From Cyclina sinensis (taxonomy: Eukaryota; Mollusca; Bivalvia; Venerida; Veneridae): a DNA stretch of 64,000 nt. Positions 60,901 to 64,000 of the stretch are shown here, piece after piece; position 1 is the stretch's first letter, and each line of letters opens with the position of its first letter. The notes beneath the pieces are model-generated. The model was not told where the DNA came from and ran no database searches. It saw nothing but the letters and a program-made list of their open reading frames with translations. A program made the translations under genes and the position numbers. The stretch is from the NCBI GenBank assembly GCA_012932295.1, contig JAAONU010000002.1, positions 36,701,521 to 36,765,520 of the forward strand, written 5' to 3'.

Positions 60901-62165
60901 GATATCTCGAACGAGGTTCGTCCCATGGAAGTTTCTGAGCCGTGGGTAGATTGTCTCTTAGAGGAATATTTCAATCAGGTATTGCAATTCTGGAAAAAAA
61001 GATGATAGAATTCTGTTCAGTTTTAACCACAGAAGCGCTACGGTAAAAGTTGTTCAAAATGTTAAAATTTTACACTTTCACATTGCTTAATAAACACACT
61101 ATAAACAGTCATAATTCTGTCTTTCATAAAGTGCACAAGAAGTACTCATTATCGAATGAAATAGTGAAAGTAAAAAATCCGTAAATTTCCTAAAGTCAGT
61201 TGTAGGGTGGGATATATCCAATTTGTGGAACATGCGCGAAATAAAATCCATAATTATAAAACAGAATGCCATGTGAATGTCAGCTTTTAGCAATTTGTAC
61301 CAGATATGTCGCCGGATGAAATGCAAAACACGAAAAAAAAAATCTCCGAAAAAACAGCTTTGCATCAGTTGGTTATCACTTAATTTTATTTTTCAAAATA
61401 AAATTCGATGGCTGTTCGGAATGTTGTGAGACAATGTTTTGATTTTGCAAGATAACAGTTTTACCATGTATTTATTTATGGATGTATATTTACTTTTCAG
61501 TCGGACCGTGAGAAGATGGAAGGGTTGCCGGTAGCTCCTTTTATGGACCGAGATAAAGTCACTAAACCAACAGCCCAAATAGGATTCATCAAATTTGTTC
61601 TCATACCAATGTTTGAAACAGTTGCCAAGGTAAAGTCATTAAAGAAAAACTATAATCATTATGTGTGTCAAATTTAAGCTGGAAACTTCTTCGTTTCTGT
61701 GGCTAAAATGAAAATGGGAATAATTTACAAATATTAGCATGAATATTAGCATGAAACTTTGATCGTCGTGTCATTCTAAAAACGATAAAATTAAGTAGCA
61801 GTATTCAAATGCGCAAGTAGGAACAGTATTTTGTAAATAAATAATTTAACACAATACGGATTAATAGCACACATCAATAGGCTTTATCACATAGCCTGGT
61901 AAGATGGTGATTAGTTCTGTATACAACGTTGTGGGTAGCTCTTCACTCTTCCATAAGAACCGTAATACTACATCTTTACACTAAATGTAATCGTGGCAGT
62001 GGCAGTGAGCTCCGTGATAGATTTATTTTACCCTGGTACTTTGTTTTACAGCTTTTCCCCCAGATAGACGATACAATGGTGGAGCCATTACGACTAGCAC
62101 GTGATAGATACGAAGGAATGAAGGAACAAACGAGTCCCCCTAATCCAAAGTCTCAAAAAGAACAG
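21934..62165 (+). CDS. PDE9A: cGMP-specific 3',5'-cyclic phosphodiesterase 9A, 16 coding exons (3' end may be incomplete)
   Basis: Hydrolyses cGMP to GMP; PDE9 enzymes are the high-affinity cGMP-specific class I phosphodiesterases. Exons joined by GT-AG borders give 513 residues, close to the 533-593 of human PDE9A isoforms. Seen in the protein: a short N-terminal region (1-100), a charged, probably coiled-coil stretch (about 100-165), then the catalytic domain (190-513). Metal and catalytic residues are present: FHNFRH with His256 and His260, [11 protein letters not shown] with His296/Asp297, and CCDISNE with Asp407. The cGMP-pocket residues known from human PDE9A have equivalents at Glu411, Tyr429, Ala457, the invariant Gln458 and Phe461. 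The start MGNASS has a purine at -3 and G at +4 and aligns with the human MGSGSS start. The C-terminus may continue in an exon beyond the window. Family assignment is essentially certain; exon 8 and the 3' end are the weaker parts of the model. Confidence 0.97.
23715..23911. repeat. 25-bp tandem repeat, about eight copies
   Basis: The unit GCATTATGGCTTAAAGCGGA plus GAATA is repeated with small changes (TTATTGCTGAAAG, TTACGGCTAAAAG). One copy is a base short. Confidence 0.93.
24457..24541 (+). mobile_element. possible SINE/LINE 3' tail remnant
   Basis: GATTGTAAAGCGCAATAGAA, then TTTTTTGCGCTATATAAATG and an AT-rich repeat end. The paired GCGC motifs with TATATAAAT before a simple AT tail resemble the conserved tail of SINE families spread through marine invertebrates. 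Recalled similarity, not tested. Confidence 0.45.
25696..25749. repeat. (AAT)n microsatellite
   Basis: About 18 trinucleotide units with one interruption. The tyrosine-rich minus-strand ORFs over it are artefacts. Confidence 0.97.
29660..30115. repeat. degenerate CACGATTTCA minisatellite in inverted halves
   Basis: From about 29720 to 29980 the plus strand repeats variants of TTTCACGATTTC and AAGATTTCA. From about 29985 to 30110 the same theme appears inverted (GAAATCGTGAAATTG, AAATCGTGAACAAGTG). The halves could pair as a loose hairpin. Confidence 0.65.
31332..31402 (+). CDS. PDE9A: PDE9A coding exon 2
   Basis: Residues 24-46 plus a split Lys47: [20 protein letters not shown] then GCSK. 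It aligns with human [21 protein letters not shown]. The acceptor is ctctctttcag and the donor gtatga; exit phase is 2. Confidence 0.93.
31797..31874 (+). CDS. PDE9A: PDE9A coding exon 3
   Basis: Residues 48-72 after the split Lys: [20 protein letters not shown] then PSNSP. Human has SIDPTMPANSERTPYKV at this place. The acceptor is tttacag and the donor gtacgt; it exits in phase 2, giving Ser73 when joined to exon 4. Confidence 0.92.
31875..33611 (+). other. PDE9A intron 3, 5' part
   Basis: AT-rich intron with a short (GA)n at 32626-32642. No exon recognised before the foldback element. Confidence 0.6.
33612..35053. mobile_element. 1.4-kb foldback element with minisatellite arms and a tandem core
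   Basis: Left arm (33612-33865): repeats of GCAGTAGCAGTAGGAAAAAC and GTGAAGTTGGCAGTAGC. Right arm (34385-35053): the same in inverted orientation (TACTGCTACTGCCAGCTTCA, CGTTTTTCC). The core (33870-34350) is five copies of a 103-106 bp unit containing AAACAGTCGCAGACCGG and GGGAGGGTCCCTAGACATCA. The outer ends are also inverted (AGGAATTTAGCAGTA against ACTGCTCAGTTCCT). The ORFs here (to 139 codons, Leu/Tyr/Ser-rich) come from the triplet-like repeat. Confidence 0.85.
35933..35976 (+). CDS. PDE9A: PDE9A coding exon 4
   Basis: A 44-nt exon encoding [14 protein letters not shown] (74-87). The PYKV motif is shared with human PDE9A. Acceptor tttttcag, donor gtaagt; enters in phase 2 and exits in phase 1. 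Confidence 0.88.
36491..36542. repeat. short hairpin
   Basis: GGGGAACAAGCTTT at 36491 pairs with AAAGCTTGTTTCCCC at 36528-36542, with a single-base bulge and a loop of about 23 bases. TGACGTCA follows at 36571-36578. It lies in intron 4 of PDE9A. Confidence 0.75.
36901..36951 (+). repeat. 51-nt poly-A tract
   Basis: Uninterrupted A from 36901 to 36951, followed by GAAAGAAACC, in intron 4. It could be the tail of a sense-oriented retroposon, but no body is recognised upstream. Length may also be an assembly estimate. Confidence 0.9.
38482..38536 (+). CDS. PDE9A: PDE9A coding exon 5
   Basis: A 55-nt exon encoding [17 protein letters not shown] (89-105), matching human ELIQSVLAQVAEQFSRAF. Acceptor tatttttcag, donor gtaagt. 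It enters in phase 1, completing Gly88, and exits in phase 2. Confidence 0.92.
39541..40814. repeat. AGCTCACCTGA interspersed element (1.3 kb) in PDE9A intron 5
   Basis: Starts AGCTCACCTGACC and ends CAAGTGAGCAACCCACGACC...GGTGCTCTTGTTT, so the termini are imperfectly inverted (CTCACCTGA/CAAGTGAG). Inside, a diverged unit of about 170 bp recurs around CAGAAACCACAAG, CTCTACCAAG and TTTTACATAGAGTTATATAG. Same family as 54477-57210. No ORF of note. Confidence 0.8.
41212..41282 (+). CDS. PDE9A: PDE9A coding exon 6
   Basis: Encodes [20 protein letters not shown] then KLE (107-129), matching human [23 protein letters not shown]. It is charged and probably helical or coiled-coil. Acceptor ccatttcag, donor gtaaga; exits in phase 1. 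A G-rich tract lies about 135 nt downstream in the intron. Confidence 0.93.
41418..41450 (+). other. G-rich tract, potential G-quadruplex in intron 6
   Basis: Six runs of three to five G within 33 bases (GGGGGTTATCGGGGAGGGGA, then GGGGTGGGGCGGG) on the coding strand, about 135 nt past the exon 6 donor. It fits the usual G-quadruplex pattern. Confidence 0.75.
42119..42227 (+). CDS. PDE9A: PDE9A coding exon 7
   Basis: Completes Met130 and encodes [20 protein letters not shown] (131-150), then [15 protein letters not shown] (151-165). Human has [22 protein letters not shown]. Acceptor atatttcag, donor gtgagg, exit phase 2. The following intron is about 10.3 kb. Confidence 0.95.
43845..43859 (+). 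CDS. PDE9A: candidate 15-nt microexon of PDE9A
   Basis: Fifteen bases flanked by a good acceptor (gttattattcag) and a consensus donor (gtaagtg). Entered in the phase left by exon 7 it reads Ser-Ile-Glu-Asp-Ala, and it exits in the same phase 2, so it can be included or skipped without a frameshift. It lies in the variable linker between the coiled-coil region and the catalytic domain. I infer it from splice signals and phase only, so chance remains possible. It is left out of the 513-residue count. Confidence 0.4.
   Translation, partial: YRRR
47630..47850. promoter_or_regulatory. intronic CpG cluster with NRF1, E-box and CRE sites
   Basis: GCGCATGCGC at 47635-47644, the E-box CACGTG at 47653-47658 and a full CRE TGACGTCA at 47826-47833, with CCGCATGCG just after. 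The background is otherwise CpG-poor. It could be an internal promoter or enhancer of PDE9A, or part of an unrecognised repeat. Confidence 0.45.
48497..49241. mobile_element. 745-bp foldback/MITE-like element
   Basis: Outer ends are inverted: TACGGTGGCACAGA at the left and TCTGAGCCACCGTA at the right. Further inverted pairs follow inward: TTTTTTCAGTTG/CAACTGAAAAAAG, CCCACGAGATACTTACTCGA/TCGAGTTAGTATCTCGTGGG, and near the middle ACATGCTAGCTATGTC/GACATAGCTAGCATGC. Much of the element is therefore a long interrupted palindrome. No transposase coding capacity. Confidence 0.85.
52502..52571 (+). CDS. PDE9A: PDE9A coding exon 8 (linker to catalytic domain)
   Basis: A 70-nt segment that restores the reading frame between exon 7 (phase 2) and exon 9 (phase 0). 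It encodes [20 protein letters not shown] then PGY (167-189). It aligns loosely with human FLDNHKKLTPRRDVPTYPK just before the shared YxLS. The acceptor (aaatcag) has a poor pyrimidine tract and the donor is the weak gtacgc. A consensus gtaagt 14 nt downstream would shift the frame into a stop. Some exon of length 1 mod 3 is required here; this is the only candidate I found. Confidence 0.62.
53567..53596. repeat. poly-T/poly-G tract
   Basis: A T run followed by about 13 consecutive G, then AGGGGAG, about 340 nt before exon 9. Simple sequence. Confidence 0.9.
53938..54012 (+). CDS. PDE9A: PDE9A coding exon 9
   Basis: Encodes [20 protein letters not shown] then WEPNE (190-214), against human [25 protein letters not shown]. 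Acceptor gtttctag, donor gtaggt, phase 0 at both ends. It begins the catalytic domain. Confidence 0.96.
54327..54413 (+). CDS. PDE9A: PDE9A coding exon 10
   Basis: Encodes [20 protein letters not shown] then NPITLKRWL (215-243), very close to human [29 protein letters not shown]. Acceptor tattttcag, donor gtaata, phase 0 at both ends. A 2.7-kb repeat begins 64 nt after this exon. Confidence 0.97.
54477..57210. repeat. AGCTCACCTGA interspersed element (2.7 kb) in PDE9A intron 10
   Basis: Starts AGCTCACCTGAGCATGCTCA, soon followed by a GTCC-GTCC run, and ends TCAGGTGAGCGTTATAGGGC then CATGGTCCTCTTGTT. The left half has about six copies of a unit near 166 bp (TCTTCTTGTCAGAAACC, CTCTACCAAGTTTGTTCAAA, ATGGCCCCGCCCCAGGGGTA). 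The right half has about ten copies of a unit near 146 bp (ATTTTCAGTCCAAATATCCT, GTCATCTGGGGTCAAAAACT, AGGTCACAGAGCCC). Short ORFs inside are repeat artefacts. Confidence 0.9.
57595..57782 (+). CDS. PDE9A: PDE9A coding exon 11 (metal-binding His and Asp residues)
   Basis: Residues 244-305. It contains [12 protein letters not shown] (catalytic His256 and metal ligand His260) and [14 protein letters not shown] (ligands His296, Asp297). The acceptor is tcttaaag, chosen over the internal cag ten bases later because LCVQ fills the human FCVH position. Donor gtaagt, exit phase 2. Confidence 0.97.
59177..59333 (+). CDS. PDE9A: PDE9A coding exon 12
   Basis: Completes Thr306 and encodes [20 protein letters not shown], then [11 protein letters not shown] and a stretch ending FKRVRA (307-358). 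This is near identical to human [32 protein letters not shown]. Acceptor gaaatttcag, donor gtaatt, exits in phase 0. Confidence 0.97.
59747..59863 (+). CDS. PDE9A: PDE9A coding exon 13
   Basis: Encodes [20 protein letters not shown] then [19 protein letters not shown] (359-397). The [10 protein letters not shown] motif is invariant in the family. One residue is inserted relative to human around SKLDGKFDF. Acceptor tttgtcag, donor gtaagt. Confidence 0.97.
60874..60978 (+). CDS. PDE9A: PDE9A coding exon 14
   Basis: Encodes [20 protein letters not shown] then [15 protein letters not shown] (398-432). Asp407 is the second metal-ligand Asp; Glu411 and Tyr429 correspond to human PDE9A pocket residues Glu406 and Tyr424. 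Acceptor tttgtttcag, donor gtattg. Confidence 0.98.
61501..61629 (+). CDS. PDE9A: PDE9A coding exon 15 (invariant glutamine)
   Basis: Residues 433-475, including [20 protein letters not shown] and the [12 protein letters not shown] helix. Gln458 is the nucleotide-selecting glutamine; Ala457 and Phe461 line the pocket as in human PDE9A. Acceptor tacttttcag, donor gtaaag, phase 0 at both ends. Confidence 0.98.
62052..62165 (+). CDS. PDE9A: PDE9A coding exon 16 (last recognised)
   Basis: Encodes [20 protein letters not shown] then [18 protein letters not shown] (476-513). Human reads LFPMVEEIMLQPLWESRDRYEELK. Acceptor tgttttacag, donor gtactt. If the donor is not used, twelve more codons follow to a TGA ending at 62204. 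No convincing further exon is visible from 62166 to 64000. Confidence 0.95.
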
Positions 62166-64000
62166 GTACTTTTGTACGTGATTTTTATCCTCGAAACGAA
62201 ATGAATTAATTAAAAATCCCTTTAAAGTTAGGCTTTAGAAGACTATACTTGAAAGGTAGTTTTCTCTTTAAAACGTTCAAATTGACGGAAATAATCATCA
62301 AAAAAGCGTAAAAGCACTTGGGCTTCAAACGTTCCAATATATCAGTAATTAGTCATTAAAGGAAATGTCAAACACAAAAAAGAATAGACAAGATTTTTTA
62401 TTATTTATATTCGATATACCATAATTTATTACTCTTCACACAAACAATCTTAAAAGACTTGTTAAACTAACATAAGTTAAATTATTTAGAATAGAGGAAC
62501 TTCGTATCCAAGCTCGATATTTAAGGGAAAGTAAAGTTTAAATGTTATGTGATTCTAAAATTTTTAACAAAAGCAACGTTGAAATGGTCACACAAAATCA
62601 ATATAGTTAATCAGGGCGTCAGTTGAAGGCCTTGCAATTGTGATAAATCAGTGGCAGACCTATCAAGACACTAAACTAAATGAACTGTTGTGATTATCCT
62701 TTCATTTATTTCCTGGAAAAGGAAAAAAAAACAGGTCAGAAAGCGAACACCATATTTATACCTCACTTTAATCACAGCTTTTTAATAATAATAATCAACA
62801 GTTATTGACAGTGGACAGTTAATTTGTACAAATACAGTGTATGTTATTCATAATGATCGGCTAGATAAAACCTCACAACAGTTGTATAGAAAAAAATATG
62901 TATACTTACTTAATGATCCTAAATCTATTTTTTTCAATTTAGTACTCACAAGCATTTCATTAAAAAAACATCTGACAGATTAACTAATCAGTAACAACAT
63001 ACAGAAAATCAAACATTTTAAGATGAACAGTTACAATCCTCAGCATTTTACTCTAGAGTCTGACTTCAAGTCAAGGCAAAAAATCAGAAAATATCGCGAG
63101 TCACTAAATTCTTGCATAGTCGTTGTAGCGCGTCGTCATTGCATGACGGCAGATATATTTTACACGTTTTTATCTTTTACTAGTTAATTGTTCTAACGTT
63201 AATCATAATAACAAACCCGTATAATAAATGTATGTACATGTTTTGGGAATTGATAATATTGTGTAATATCTAACCTGAACATATTATTATTAAATTCATT
63301 TTGCTCTTTGGGGTTTGAATGCATAATACGGTTAAAAGTTAGTCAGACGTCAAAAAATAGGAAACCGTTGTTTTCATTTCTAATGGACTAGACTAGTGTT
63401 ATGTTAACAAAATACAAATAATATTGCCTTTTATCAGAATGTTGAACTCAGATAAGTCTTTTGCTAACGACCGGTCCATTTGATGTAAGCTCTACAAACG
63501 TAAGCTAGGTTACTATCATTAACATCGTTAATATACTTGCTACAGATTTTTTTCTTTGAGCACCGGACGCGAAACTCAAACACTAAATTAAATTCCAACG
63601 TATAAGAAATAACAGATCATGATCAACAACATTTAACCGCTTTAAGTCCGCACTTCACATTAAAACAAATTTGAATTTACATCAATAATATATAATACAC
63701 TGCTCATTAATTAAAGGAGCGCAAATATGTTATGGTGTAAATTGCCCACCATACTAGATATTCGATGCAAATTTCGTTTGTAGGTATCGACGGTCAATAT
63801 CCTCGAAAAACCCGTGCATTTTACAAAGCATGGGTATTTCTTTTCCTTTTGTTGTGTAACCCCCGAATAAGATTTAGACTTTTGAATGTGTACAGTTCGT
63901 TCAAGATAGCACATTAGACAAAATGAATGTTTTAGTGCAACTTTTTTACTGTATCTGCTCTTTTGGTAACGATCCAGTGTGTGCAACGTCATTTAGCTTC
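62166..64000. other. no recognised exon after PDE9A exon 16
   Basis: AT-rich. It may be the intron before a last PDE9A exon, or 3' UTR and flank if the stop at 62202-62204 is used. No clear exon or RNA gene is seen. Confidence 0.45.

Overview
This is a eukaryotic nuclear window, AT-rich (roughly one third G+C by eye) and dominated by introns and repeats. The protein matches are metazoan. The repeat families, especially elements that begin AGCTCACCTGA and end with CAGGTGAGCG...TCCTCTTGTT, are the kind abundant in bivalve molluscs. A bivalve is therefore my inferred source; the species cannot be named from the sequence.

Two genes can be supported, arranged head to head. On the plus strand, from 21934 to at least 62165, lies a nearly complete phosphodiesterase 9A gene (cGMP-specific PDE9A). 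I reconstructed 16 coding exons with GT-AG borders and consistent phases, giving about 513 residues with every key metal-binding and cGMP-pocket residue present. A 15-nt candidate microexon could add five residues. The final C-terminal exon is either beyond the window or replaced by read-through to a stop at 62204. On the minus strand, two exons (9275..8996 and 9932..9516) encode the N-terminal domain of an M1-family zinc aminopeptidase. A possible signal-peptide exon lies at 17785..17737. The catalytic exons (GAMEN, HEXXH) are not visible and would have to lie left of position 1, or be missing.

Layout: 1-9 kb holds repeats (41-bp tandem array, palindromic MITE-like element, mollusc 300-bp repeat) and no recognised exon. 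9.0-17.8 kb is the aminopeptidase 5' half; its first intron contains a 4.9-kb segment bounded by inverted repeats, with an array of about 20 copies of a 39-bp repeat. 17.8-21.9 kb is the shared intergenic region. It ends in a promoter-like patch with an RFX X-box, a CCAAT box and an NRF1 palindrome upstream of the PDE9A start. 22-62 kb is PDE9A, with introns of up to about 10 kb that carry foldback elements, two AGCTCACCTGA elements, a poly-A tract, a G-rich motif and a CpG/NRF1/E-box/CRE cluster. 62.2-64 kb shows nothing recognisable.

Functionally, PDE9A hydrolyses cGMP to GMP with high affinity and controls cGMP tone; an M1 aminopeptidase trims N-terminal residues from peptides. Nothing suggests that the two products act together. 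I found no prokaryotic operon, CRISPR array, viral gene or toxin gene.
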